Part shown: in pieces, positions 33,145-45,562 of the stretch
How positions within the stretch are numbered: the stretch's first letter is position 1
Layout of the letters: each line of letters starts with the position of its first letter
Assembly (NCBI GenBank): GCA_947846985.1
Contig: CANTUZ010000001.1
Coordinates: forward strand, 31,272,727 to 31,336,726
DNA length: 64,000 nt
Source: Fratercula arctica
Taxonomy: Eukaryota; Chordata; Aves; Charadriiformes; Alcidae
Direction: 5' to 3'
Position numbers and translations under genes: made by a program
Notes under the pieces: model-generated
Told to the model about the DNA's origin: nothing
Databases searched by the model: none
Seen by the model: the letters and a program-made list of their open reading frames with translations, nothing else

Positions 33145-35639
33145 AAACACTGAATTTCTTCATGTTGGTGACTTTTGTTACTCTTTCCTTTTCCCAGGGA
33201 CCACGATAGCACAAGACTAAATCCTACTGAATTATTGTTTTCTTCGTGTTTTACAGCAAGATTCTTGGCTCTCCAAATAAGGAGATGAAAAGGGAAAAGA
33301 GCTGATGGTTTCCATTTGTGGTAAAACAACTTCTCACTAAAATTGCTGCCCTATAAAGCTGCACCGTGCTACAACTTGCTCTGAAACGCTGCTTAAGAGA
33401 GGAGGAGGAAATGGGCTACTTTTACATAATGTCTTTAAAGAAAAGGGAAATAAAAAAGACATGTATTGCAGTCAGATGTAAAGATTTGACCCTGATTAAG
33501 GCTGGGGTGGAAAAGTCCACAAGGTCCTATGCCCCAGCCCTTGAACACTGCTGTCATTTTGAAATTGTTGCTCTGCAGTAGGTGCTGACATAGTTTGACT
33601 ACTTTAGAAATTACAAGTTTTCTTTCTATTTTTAAGGCTTTTTTAAGGTTACCAGGGTAGCATAGTGAATACTAATTAAAAAAGGGGAACATTTTAAGAA
33701 TATCTTTCATTTTGTTCTGGGAAAGAAACAACGTGGCTTTTAGCCGTCATGCTCCCTGGGCAAGTGGAGGGCTGAGAACTGGAGTTGGCCCTCAACATCA
33801 CCAGCAAATTGGAACACGCCACTACCATTGCCTGATAAGGCAGACCCACACTGGAATCCCGAGTGGTGTTCTGGAATCAACATCTTTTCAGAAAGATGCT
33901 GGAAAAAGATATCAGAAAAGAGCCTCCCCATGGGGTGTACGCTTCACTAGCAGCCAGTGAACTCTGATTGCCACCAGACAAATTCAAGGACATATTGGAC
34001 TGTCTAGGCAACCCACACTTAAAATGGACTTTTCTAACATAAATCTAACAATAATCCAGGAGAACAACAAGCAAGATAGCTAAGAAAATATAAGGCCTAC
34101 GTTCTTTTCCAGCTTTCTGTCTGTTGGTTGTGGTGAGGTTGATGCATCCATTGCTACTTCTAAGTATGCATCCAAAGGAGTTTGATAGTCTAAACTAGTA
34201 TACCTCAGACTTTTTGCAAGCGTAACATCCTTTTCACTGCAGCTGTCTTCTTGAGCTAATCCTTTACACCTTGAGTTGTTGGCAGCAGCCCAGTTCCTCA
34301 AAATGGGGTAGGGGAGACAGTCGCAGAGGTGCAGACTTGTGCCCTGCTCTGGAGCAATACAGCCACTACTGGCAATCAGTCATCGTAGTTTGCTTTCCCT
34401 GACTTTCTTCTCAAGGTTTTAGTGACATAAGGAAAAATAATACTTGAATAACTGACATGCATAAATTTTGATAACATCTCAGAAATTTTTCTTAAGATTT
34501 TTCTCATCTTCCATGATTCCCTTTGAACTACTTTTGTAGAAGCCTTCAGGACTGCAAACCAGTGCTTCACTTTGCACGCACTGGGCACCTGCATTGCTTG
34601 GTGGGCACCAGCCTCAGATGTTTGCTTCCATCTTTCCTGAAACCTGCTCATGTGTCCTTCCCGCATTCTCTGGCATAGCAGAGCAGGGTGCATCCATCTC
34701 TTATAGCCAAAGCACAGACAGTTTTAGTAAAATCAGAGAAATCATTCAAGGTTTGATTTTTTTTTTAAACTATTCTGGCTGCTCCAAAAGACATCTGTAG
34801 AAATATTTCCAAGAAAAGACTACTGCAGTTTTCCTCAGGCCACCTGTGGCATACATGAGCCAGACCAGCTAGCTTATTTTCAGTTATTTCATTTTGAAAG
34901 GTTCCTCACCAGCGGTATTCACAGAGGTGTTCATCCTTCTCAGATTGCCTGAAACCAATTCAGAAGCTACTTTGTCATTTAAGAATAATTATTTAATTTC
35001 CATCTCATTTAAAACACATATTTTCTCTCCAGTGGATCAAACTTAAGCAAGTATAATGCAGCTTGAAGTAAAAGAGCAGCATGAAGCCCCCAGTAAAGCC
35101 ATACCAATTTTGTGGAATCATCTTTTTTTGGTTCAGGGAGGTGGTTTGTGTTCAGATAAGGGCATCTGTATTATTTTCTCTTTTAAAAGCTGGTTCTTAT
35201 TGAAATGCAATTCACTCTTCTTTTCCAGATGGTCAGTGCTGCAGATCCCTAAGCAGTGCCATATTATGACAAAGCCCTTGCCCTTCACAGGGAAACATAG
35301 AGGTAGGCGTCAACCAGTGTCAGAGTTTGAAGCACTGTCTAGGGCAGTCTCCCTCTCTCCCTTCACCCTTTCATCAGTCAGGGGACTCATGCTGCAAGTT
35401 GACCTAACCCTTGGAGATATGTTCCAACTGCTGAGAGCTCCAGGTCCTCTCCCTTAGCCTGGCTTAGCCTTGTCCATTTCCCTCCACTTCTCCATTTGCA
35501 CAGCAGAAGTGCACCAGCAAACCCTGCGTCTAGCAAGAGTTGCTGCTCTGGGCTGATTTGAGGTGAATTTCCTTCATCCTGTGCCTTGTAGCCATGCGAG
35601 TTGAGCAGAGGTGTCACTAGGAACTATGCACAGGACCAC
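33145..35639. other. Intergenic, no gene seen
   Basis: Unique AT-leaning sequence; nothing recognisable. Confidence 0.5.
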
Positions 35640-35725
35640 AGATGATGCAGGCTGGTCTTTAGTCCAACCTCCTTCTCAAAGCATGGTCAACATTGATTTA
35701 GTATCAGACATGATTTAGCTCATAC
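35640..35725 (-). mobile_element. Possible old CR1 3' end scrap
   Basis: The words AGTCCAACCTCCTTCTCAAAGCA and GGTCAACATTGA resemble the antisense of a CR1 3' UTR. It is short and diverged with no tail. Confidence 0.35.
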
Positions 35726-37811
35726 TTCATCTTTTCCTTCACTGATTACTCTTCAAAAAGAATTCCTTGTCGAGACCGGTCAGGTTTCCTACCTGTGACC
35801 TGCTGGAGGGGCTGACTTTTAAAGTAAAATGTTCACATCAGAGCTGTAAGAAATGTCTCACGTTGGCCACAAAGGACTGAGACAGCCGTGATAATTACTT
35901 GCTCTTGAAAATTTTGCACATCTCTACAATAAAACTCCTATCCTCCGAGTTACTAGAGAAAAAATGCTGCAGGTTGTGTCAGGTCTTTTATTTGTTTTGC
36001 TCCCACACAGGGTGTTCGGAGATGGATGGTAAATGGAGAGATAACTATGTCTTACCGGGCACAGGTATAGATGGTAGCTGTTTTGAGAACAGGTAGCAGA
36101 TTTGATTTGGGATCCCGAATGCTTTGCAAACTGTACATCTGAAGTGAAGGATTCTTGCAAGTCTGGTGGGAAGAAGCAGCTTTGATTACATACAGTCATG
36201 AACAGTGCCCAGTAAAAAAAGCAGTTTTGATGTATTATGTTGTTTTCTAGCAGGCAATCTATCTCTTATCATAACCCTGAGACATCTGTGTAATGAGGTC
36301 ATCTTCGAGTATATGACCCTGTCAATTCTGCAAACAACTGACAAAATCCTGTGCACACTTCTGCTGTATCTTGCTTAGTAGGGAGTGTTCCTGGTTTGAT
36401 TAACCTAAAAGGTATGCACTGTTATCTCTGGGACTATTATGCTGTAGTTTATTAGGTATTTTTCATTTCATTTCATAGTAGATAATTTAAAAAAATAGAC
36501 ATTCTAAGCAAAAGAGAAGAGTTTTCTTTCTTCCTCTTCCCTGTAACTTTTTCAGAGAGCAGAGTTATATCCCAAGATAGATGTTGCCAAAGGATGTTGC
36601 TTTTAGAACAAAAAAGAATGCAAAAGACTCCACATAAGACAATTCCACAGTTTTTTGATCTATCAACTTTAAAAAAGAAAACCTTCCAACATGCAGTTCA
36701 CCCTTTTCTCACCACATCTGCCAAGGTTCAATAATTAAAGTGACTCAAATGAAGATGCTTTATCTTTTTTCATTCAGAACCGGCTCCATTTCGAGTGCTC
36801 CTATGCCCCTTCTCATGGTACCTTGTTGGGTTTTCACCGACATTGACCACCTACCAAATTATACCAGAGGACAAATACAGTGATTTTGTGAGTAGGTGGG
36901 TAAATCCTCTCGGAAGCTGACTGCAGCTGTTGGGGCTGAGTAGCACCCTACGAGTTCACCTTCCTGCGCAGAAAAGCTCTTCCGGGTTTGCGTTTAACTG
37001 ATGCCCTGTCGTGATGGCCAGGTCCTTTCTGCTTCTGGAAAGATGACATGTCAAAACAACAGTCCTGTAGCAAAGCCATGGTCATCTTATGGCACTTTTT
37101 GAAACACTGGAAATAGCAGTCGAGGTGTTTTGGGCAAAGCCACATAGGTAGCAGTTCCCACTGTGATCCCAGGCAGGCGCAATATATCTTGTAACTCTAG
37201 TTAAGTATTGCATCTGCATGTTTGTATGCTACGGAGAGATTTTAGAAAGCCACTCTTCAGGATGTATACATAAATACTAATTAGTCTTTTGTCACGTCTG
37301 CACTTTGTACCTGTTTTTATGCTAGTAGGTAAGGGGCCATGTTTTGCCTCCCAGCCATTTGTCCCAGGCACCATACAGCAGCTCAAGTATCCCTTGTTCT
37401 GCCATCTCTGACCATTTGAGAACTCTCCCCATTTTCTGCTTGTTGCACAACTGCCTCACCTTTTCCACAAGAGCCCTTCACCAATTTTCCCTGAGGAATT
37501 CTGCAGGTTCTTTTACTGGTTCCTTACCTTTTCTCCTTTGGAATATGTCTGGTGCCTCTGCCCACCTGTGCATCCTCCCTGGCTTGCTGTCTGAGGGACA
37601 AGTCGCAAGCCCTCCTCTCTCACGTGTCCACAGGGAAGTCCCCATGCTCCTCTTGGGGACCCTCCAGCAGGATCCAAACCTTCCCTGAGAAACCTCCAGC
37701 TTGTCCCTGCCTAGTCAGAGCTCAAAATATGTTCTACATATGCATTACTTTCAATTGCTCTCTTTCATTTCACTGAAGATATATGCAATGCTAATGAGGT
37801 CTCATTGCGTT
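35726..37811. other. Intergenic, no gene seen
   Basis: Unique sequence; open frames in the 37344-37776 region are short and unrecognised. Confidence 0.5.
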
Positions 37812-38009
37812 AGGCACTGGAACAGGCTGCCCAAGGAGGTGGTTGAGTCACCATCCCTAGAAGTATTTAAGAAATGTCTAGATTTGGCACTTCAGGGCAT
37901 GCTCTAGTGACAGAGATTGGAGGTTTTTTTTTTTTTGTGTGTGTGTATGGTTAGACTCGATGGTCTCAAAGGTCCTTTCCAACCATGAAGATTCTATGAC
38001 TCTATGATT
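37812..38009 (+). mobile_element. CR1 LINE 3' fragment, young subfamily
   Basis: It holds only the last 30 or so codons of ORF2 ([20 protein letters not shown], then [10 protein letters not shown]), the gacagagattg 3' UTR and an ATTCTATGAC tail. Cys at FKKC is shared with the 12.7 and 40.9 kb copies. Confidence 0.93.
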
Positions 38010-40795
38010 CATTACTGATGCTTTGTGGTATGCAGTTGAGAGAATAAGGGCAAAGAATAGCAGAAGGGTCTTGCTGCCAGACCAGTTATTCCTAGAGTCA
38101 GAGAGATGAGAGCAGTGCTGAGGGGATGCGGTTCATTTATTGCTTACCGATCAGAGAAAGGGGAGAAAGCCAAAAGCAAGAAGGAGTAGGGAGAGCCCTG
38201 GTTAACTTGCTAGTTAGGTGCTGGCTGGGCTCCTGTGCTCTACCTCAAAGGAGCCAAATGTAATTAACAGTAGCAGTGTGACCTTGTAGCATTATATGCA
38301 TCAAACACACTTACAATGTCTTTAAAATTCATGAAAGAAAAGGCATTGCTTGCTTTTCTCTTTGCACAACAGCATATGGTTAGCACTATTGAGAACAAAC
38401 ATTTTTATATATATGAAAATCTTCAGGAGGAAACTTCCTGCACAAATTCACAATATTGCAATGGCTGGAGAAAGAGATAGAGTGTTTCAGAGCTCATCTG
38501 CATTGCTAACGAGTGACCTTCTTTGTTAGCTGGTTTAATAAGACTGACACACAACAAGATTTTATGCAACTTCCCTACCGATAGATGCATGGGAAAAATG
38601 TCAGTGGTTGATGTGTTATAGCAAAATGTATTCATCTCCTTCCTAAGCCTTGAGCTGCCAGTCTTTTTCATGCGCAGCTTGCAAGAACAGATTTGATTAA
38701 GTGATCCAAAAGGCTTGAGCCACTATATTAGTTTCTTTGTCATGAACTTTACTGAAGTGCCCCTGCTCAGGAATAAATAAAAATAGTCAAACTGCCTTTT
38801 GAAAGGCATGAATGGCCAGGGCCAAATGAGTGATGTCAGACTACATGAATATAAAAAAAAGTATGAAAAGACGCAATTTATCACACACATTGTAGCCAGC
38901 CTCCTTGGATAGGCTCTCTTCAGCTTTCATTGTGAAGAGATTTATTCCAACAAGTGACTGTCATTTTTCTGTATTTAGGTTCCTTTTTTTCCCTTTTTTT
39001 CCCCTGAGAACAGAACACACAGAAAGCACGTTTATTTTCTATTTACAGTTTTTGCATGTTCCTGCTGGTGGGAATCTGTTAAAAGTGAACTGAAGACTCC
39101 TGTGAAAGTTCAGGTTCAGGACTTCATCACTTACCTCATGTGGATGTCCCCGTAGGATTCCTGGCTCCATTGCACAAGGTGCTATGTAAAATTGAAGGAG
39201 GACACAGTAGTCTTCCTAGTCTACAAAATAAAAACCTATGAGCAGCTTGTGAAGCAGTCTGGGTACCTTTAGGTACCTTGTGGACATATTGACTTAGTTG
39301 TAATTACATTTCTCTAAACAGGCGCCTTCCTCTCCCCTCCCCACGGGTAACTTCCGGATGTTTCACAGTTATCTCAAGGCCGACAGAGCAATGGAGGCAG
39401 GAACAGCCTTTTCAGGCAGGCCACTTCTGCAGAGACACTCTGCTGTCTGTACGCCAAGCAGAGATTATACCAAAGTGCTCTTGCAAAGGGATTGGAAAAG
39501 CCCCAAAGGTCAAGCAATATTTTAATTTGAGGATCTCCAGAGGGATATTACCTCTGCCCGATATCAGTGCTGGAGAAGACAGACACGGTCAGGCAGACTC
39601 CCCTTCCTCTGAAGACCTTTGAGGGCACCTGCCTCATACTCTGTGCTCTAGGTGGGGAGCTCTGGCACTTATTTTAGGGGGCTAGTTCAGGCACCTAAGA
39701 TCAGGATGTGAAATGGATCCCTCCACTGCGTTTGTATTTATAGCCAAGGGCAGTAAGAACGAGCCAGCTGAGTCATATCCCGGCAATTTGAACTCTGCTT
39801 CTACCTGGCAGGCTGTCTCGTTGCTATTTTGAAGCAGGTCAGATCCTCCTGGAAGCATTTATATGGCACCAATCATTACACAATTCTGCAAGCGAAGGCT
39901 CGCAGAAAGCACTGTGGTATTTCAAATACTGTGGGGGATTTTGTCTCATGTCAAATATAAAATATACAGCTATTTAAACAAGCTGATAGTTTCTCAATCT
40001 AATATGTGACCAATTTTTGTAAATTGTGTATTATACAAGATTGTGCTTTGATTTAATTTCCGTGCCTCATTAAGGATTTCAGACTTCAGTCCTAATAAGA
40101 ACTGTTTGTTATCTTTGAAATGATGTAAGAAAATATTCAGCTTTTGCTGAGGAATTAGGAAAGAAAATAAACCATTTTCCTGTTTTCCTAGTTTGAATAG
40201 ATATTTAATTAAAGTGACATGCCTTGGGCAAAACCTAATTAATACATCATCTCTCTATAACTAAAATTAATGGAAGGCTTATGACTGCTGAACTGCAGAA
40301 GGGACTGAAAAGTTCTTTCCTGTCTTCTTACCCATTTTTCATCCGACCATCCGTCATTATTTTCTCATTGGAAGAGGGAAGCTTTTTTTCTGATCATTCA
40401 ATTTTAATGTGTACTGATGGATAATTCCCTGCTGGCTCCGCTGCTCCACCAACTTTTCCGTTTTGATCGTTTCCATTATGACTTGTAGCCTGAGCAGATG
40501 CTATGGTAAGTGGAGGTAGCGGGGAAAGGCCCAGTTCAGCCAATGCATCCTCAGACAAATAGTTTTCGTTGTGGAAGGCTTCACCTGTGGATGTGCTGAC
40601 CAGTGTGTGGGACGTACTTCCTCCTGCCCTCTTCCAAGATGGGATAAATTTGCGTTCTGCTGATGTAGCTTCTTGGGGTAGGGGGTTTCCCGAGGAGTGC
40701 AGGGCATGAAGCTGCTGGGAACTGCAGGATCTCTCAGTGAGTTTGTGGACATCATCAGGAGAGGTGTTATGCCTTCTCCCTGGGATGGGCTTGTA
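38010..40795. other. Intergenic, AT-rich, no gene seen
   Basis: Unique sequence. From about 39950 to 40270 it is strongly AT-rich and has several TAATTA-type words, including TTTAATTAAA at 40204-40213. No coding evidence. Confidence 0.5.
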
Positions 40796-41737
40796 ATAGA
40801 ATCATAGAATAGAATCATAGAATCTTCATGGTTGGAAAGGACCTTTGAGATCATCAAGTCCAACCATACACACACACACAAAAAACCCCCTACAATCTCT
40901 GTCACTGGAGCATGCCCTGAAGTGCCAAATCTACACATTTCTTAAATACCTCTAGGGATGGTGACTCAACCACCTCCCTGGGCAGGCTGTTCCACTGCCT
41001 GACCACTCTTTCAGTAAAGTAATTCTTCCTAATAGCTAATCTAAACCTCCCCTGCCGCAGCTTCAGACCATTTCCTCTGGTCCTGTCATTATTCACCTGG
41101 GAGAAGAGGCCAACACCCACCTCTCTACAACCTTCCTTTCAGGTAGTTGTAGAGGGCAATGAGGTCTCCCCTCAGCCTCCTCTTCTCCAAACTAAATATG
41201 CCCAGTTCCCTCAGCCTCTCCTCACATGACTTGGTCTTCAAACCCCTCACCAGCTTGGTAGTTCTCCTCTGGACATACTCCAGCACTTCAATGTCCCTCA
41301 TGTACAGAGGGGCCCAGGACTGAACACAGCACTCGAGGTGAGGCCTCACCAGTGCCAAGTACAGAGGCACCATCACTTCCCTACTCCTGCTGGCCACACT
41401 ATTCCTGATACAAGCCAGAATGCTGTTGGCCTTCTTGGACACCTGGTCACACTGCTGGCTCATGTTAAGCTGGCCATCCACCAGCACCCCCAGGTCCTTT
41501 TCTGCTGGGCAGCTTTCCAGCCACTCTTCCCCAAGCCTGTAGCATTGTTTGGGGTTGTTGTGACTGAAATGCAGGACCCAGCACTTGGCCTTATTAAACC
41601 TCATACAATTGGCCTTGGCCCATCGATCCAGCCTGTCCAGGTCCCTCTGTAGACCCTTCCTACCCTGAAGCAGATCAACACTCCCACCTAGTTTGGTGTC
41701 ATCTGCGAACTTACTGAGGGTGCACTCAAACTTACTG
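40796..41737 (-). mobile_element. Longest young CR1 LINE fragment, from RT motif C to the tail
   Basis: On the minus strand ORF2 runs from [15 protein letters not shown] (intact FADD at 41698-41709) through [38 protein letters not shown] and LFSLEKR-type blocks. A single extra base near 41133 shifts the frame in the CR1 C-terminal domain, which then continues in another frame to LALQGMLQ at 40902. The 3' UTR has a CA repeat and the tail is ATTCTATG units. Candidate flanking repeat gtaata at 40793-40798 and 41738-41743. The 5' part with the endonuclease is absent, so it is inactive. Confidence 0.95.
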
Positions 41738-41743
41738 GTAATA

Positions 41744-44700
41744 AGCTGAGAGGGCAGGGACAAGTGTAGGTCCTTCTGGCAAACACAGTGGCTATCTCAT
41801 GGTGAGGCAAATGAACATGGACTTCTTTACACACACACCCCGCCCCGCCCTGGTCACAAGTCCTTGTCTAGGTAATGCAGTAACTATGAACGCTTAGATG
41901 CATACGGGACATGGTGACGTTGTGGATGAATCCTTTTTCCTGTGCGATAAACCTGGTCTAGACTTGCCCTTCCTTGCCCACCTTCTTGAAAGCAACAGTT
42001 TTGAGAGCTTCACCGTCAGCATGCCTGTTTCTATCATCTTCTCCATCCTCTTCCTGTTCCTCATAACTCCTGTCCATTGTTGCCATTGATATGGCCAGTC
42101 TTTCCACCATTCTTCCTTTGTTTCTATGTGGAGTGAGCTCATCTGTTTACAATTGTGAGAGCACTTTCTTGTCTCAGCTCCTTTGGTGTGATCTACTGCC
42201 ATCAGGTTGCCTGTGTGTATCAACACCTGCTTACTTATTGAACTGACATATGTTGTCTTCTGCAGCATTGCTGCTTTGTCCCTCAGATGCTTTGTTTCAC
42301 CTTCTACTCCTTCAAGTGGCCTGCAAACTCCTCAGGCTGATGATCTTTTCTGCCTGATTCAATTTTTATAGGCTGTAGAGAAACAGGAGCTGAAGGTATT
42401 GACACAAGTGCATGACCTGCCAGGATGAGACTATCCCCACAAAGTGGTCAGATGTTAATGATGGATTGTTGAACCATATTTGTTGTGTGCTGGTGCTTTG
42501 TAAGGATCCTGCATAAATGCATGTCTGTAATGCCATGGCAGGAAGTCTTTGTGTGAGATGGACTTACAGGAAGATGAGAAAACCAGGACATGAATGAGAG
42601 AAAAATGGAGAAGCTGACTTGTCTGAAGTAGTCTGAAGAGGTCATGCTTGAGGGTGAATGATGGTGAGTGGGGAGGACACCAGCCCCTGTTGCTGTGCCT
42701 GAGGAGAGCTTCTGGTTTCAGTGGGATGGCAGGAATGTGGAGGAAAATCCTAAGAGGCTTGTCCCCAACCTAGGGCCTCATGGGATGACAGAAAAAACCA
42801 AATTTCTCTGAATTTCTTTTGATAGTCCCCATGGAGGTGCCTTATTCCTTTTGTACATGAAAAACACTGTTGTAGAGATGAGTTCTGGGATTTCTGGGCA
42901 TTAGGGGCAATGGCTGTGGAGAAACTTTCCCCACCTCTCAGCATTGCAGTCTGCACCTCTACCTGTAATTCACGTTCCTTCTCCACCTGTGTGCTTTATG
43001 GAAGGGGGATGTGTATTCCCAAGCGCACATGCCCAGAAATTGCTCCAAAAAGCCGTGTTCACAAAAAAGAGGGGTTTTTGGGCCGAGACCTTCGGCTTTC
43101 ACAGCAAAAGAAAGGAGGGGAGGAGGGAGGCAAGTCTGATAACATAGGAAATTGGAGAGGCATCTGGTAACAGAAATAAATGAGTGTCAGGAAGGAAGGG
43201 AGGGAAAAGGGAGAGGGAAAGAAGGGAGAAGAACTTATAATCAAAACCAAAATCAGAAACAGAATGTAGGGATATAAAAAATATTAAACGTAAATACGCT
43301 GAGGGCTATTGTAGCTTTTTGTATTATTACATTTCTATTTCATGCTGACAACAGTACTTTGTAGTTAATTTGTTGGATTGTTTCCAGACAATAGTTCCTA
43401 CCCTGTCGGCAGAGTTTTTATGAAACCTTGTGCTATTTCTGCAATTTGCTCCAGTGAAGTTCTGGATTGTCCTCTAAAGAATCCAATGCCTTTCCATTAG
43501 GCTCCTAATTAAGGAGACTTAAGCTAGCTAGAATGAATTTGACTGTAGTGATGCTTCTCATTAAAGGAGGAAAATAAGGTTGAAGTTGGTAAATTCCCTG
43601 ATTTAGGATTTAGATGTTTTATAACTGGAATGAAGCATCACTGATGGGTTTCTCTAAAGCATCAGGTTGGGTGTTTCAGGTAGTTTTAGTCACTGGATGT
43701 TGTAAACCATCATTACATTCTCCTCCTGGAAGTGGTGTAATTTGCAATTAAATTTAGCTTTGCTGCTCCGTAGGGCAATCGGAGCACCTTGCGTAATGTG
43801 GGACTTCGAAATGTTTAATATTAGTTTCACATTTCCTTCCTGGCTCCCACGGCTGTTAAAGCAGGGCACTCTTGTGCTCTGGCTTCTGTGGCACACCAAC
43901 TTTTTGGGGAAAATTTTATATATGTGTAACATCTCTTAGTTCCTGGATCCCAGAATGGGTGTGAAACATTCAGCATATGGAGAAGCAGAATTATTAGCAC
44001 AGCAAAAGTGAGAGAAAGGTTTGTTCGTCTTGGAAGCTTGCAGGATTAGGCAACGGGTGAAGTGAGTACTGAGCAACTCCAGGGCTGGTTTTCTGCAATC
44101 CAGAAGGCTGTAGACATATGGATGGGCTTGCGGGCATAGCAATTGTCTTTGCTGCCGCTCTCATCCTTCTTCCAGGATCACAGATGTGCTATCCTAACCC
44201 ATCGCAGAGTGGCATGAGGTACTTCACACCCATAGTAATACATGGATATAGCTTCAGAAAGTGCTAAGGCAGAGCCTAACTATTTCTTCCTACAGGTGTG
44301 ACCAGCCAGAAAACTAGAAATGGTCTAAGAAAAGCCAGCAGCAGTGAGATGGAGAAGTGGTGGTGAGCGCAGCGTGAGAAATGTGAGTGGGAGCACACGG
44401 AGAGCCAGAGCAGGGAGAAAGAAATGGTGTCTTCAGCATCCCAGGGAGCAGGGATTTCCCTGGCCCTGCAAGCTGCACACAGAGAGGCAAGGGGGAATTT
44501 GGCATCCCACAGACAGAGCTGTCCTACACTGTACTGCAGCACTGAACTCCCTGTGGCTATGGCTTTGTGGATCTGCCTTCAACATGGCCCTCGGATTTAT
44601 TTAGCAGCCTTTAGCAGGAGCAGTAGGTTAGGATGTTGAAAAAGACTTTTTTTCCAAAGATAATGTTCAAGTTGCGTTTTCCAATGTTCATAACTGTATT

Positions 44701-45130
44701 TCCACTACAGCGTCAAACCTTTCCCCTCCCTGACCCACCAGACAGCGCGAACATGGATTTCTCAGTTTGCAGCAGTTTGAGCTGTGTCCCTCAGTATACA
44801 GCTAGCAATATGTAGCGTGCCAGGAAGAGGGAAATGTACAATTACTTTAAAAACAAGGTGCTGCCATTCACAGCAGACTCTGGCCAGGATACTGTTATGA
44901 ATCGCAGCATAAACTATTGCTGGAACAGCACTGCTTTTACAGGTAGATGCAGTATTGGAAATGGAGACGCATCTGGCACATGGCCCCATAGTCCCTTACT
45001 GAACCAACGCGCCTGAGTCAAGGGGCACCAGTGAACATTACCAAAGCTCTTTACACTGTGTTCTTTCAAGTCTGCTTGGGATGGGGCATAAGGTTCTTCT
45101 CAGCGCTGCAGCTACAAATAAGCCTTCATG
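41744..45130. other. Intergenic, no secure gene
   Basis: Unique sequence. On the minus strand between about 42270 and 41880 there is a 124-codon open frame, and a different frame has an acidic stretch (SYEEQEEDGEDD) followed by a stop. A decayed processed pseudogene is possible but I cannot identify a parent. A purine-rich patch lies at 43185-43232. Confidence 0.4.
43185..43232 (+). repeat. Purine-rich low-complexity patch
   Basis: A run of GGAAGG/GGGAAA-type words with almost no pyrimidines. Confidence 0.6.
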
Positions 45131-45562
45131 TCATAGAATCATAGAATCTTCATGGTTGGAAAGGACCTTTGAGATCATTGAGTCCAGCCGTACACACACA
45201 AAAAACCCACCCCCTACAATCTCTGTCACTGGAGCATGCCCTGAAGTGCCAAATCTACACGTTTCTTAAATACCTCTAGGGATGGTGACTCAACCACCTC
45301 CCTGGGCAGGCTGTTCCACTGCCTGACCACTCTTTCAGTAAAGTAATTCTTCCTAATATCTAATCTAAACCTCCCCTGCCGCAGCTTCAGACCATTTCCT
45401 CTGGTCCTGTCATTATTCACCTGGGAGAAGAGGCCAACACCCACCTCTCTACAACCTCCTTTCAGGTAGTTGTAGAGGGCAATGAGGTCTCCCCTCAGCC
45501 TCCTCTTCTCCAAACTAAACATGCCCAGTTCCCTCAGCCTCTCCTCATATGGCTTGGTCTCC
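45131..45562 (-). mobile_element. CR1 LINE fragment, young subfamily
   Basis: The minus strand is open from [20 protein letters not shown] to LALQGMLQ and a stop, then 3' UTR with a CA-rich word and an ATTCTATGATTCTATGA tail. It is the closest match in the window to the copy at 25.3 kb (same RLDIRKN and KKRVD states) and starts at nearly the same 5' truncation point (ETKPYEE). Confidence 0.95.

Noticed and set aside
38040..38240. A possible second LTR around an AATAAA on the minus strand
   Set aside because: No TG...CA ends with a flanking duplication and no TATA/CCAAT arrangement could be found.
41125..41763. A 212-codon open frame on the minus strand
   Set aside because: It is CR1 reverse transcriptase sequence (FADD motif and LFSLEKR-type blocks), not a host gene. 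The endonuclease part is missing and a one-base insertion breaks the C-terminus.
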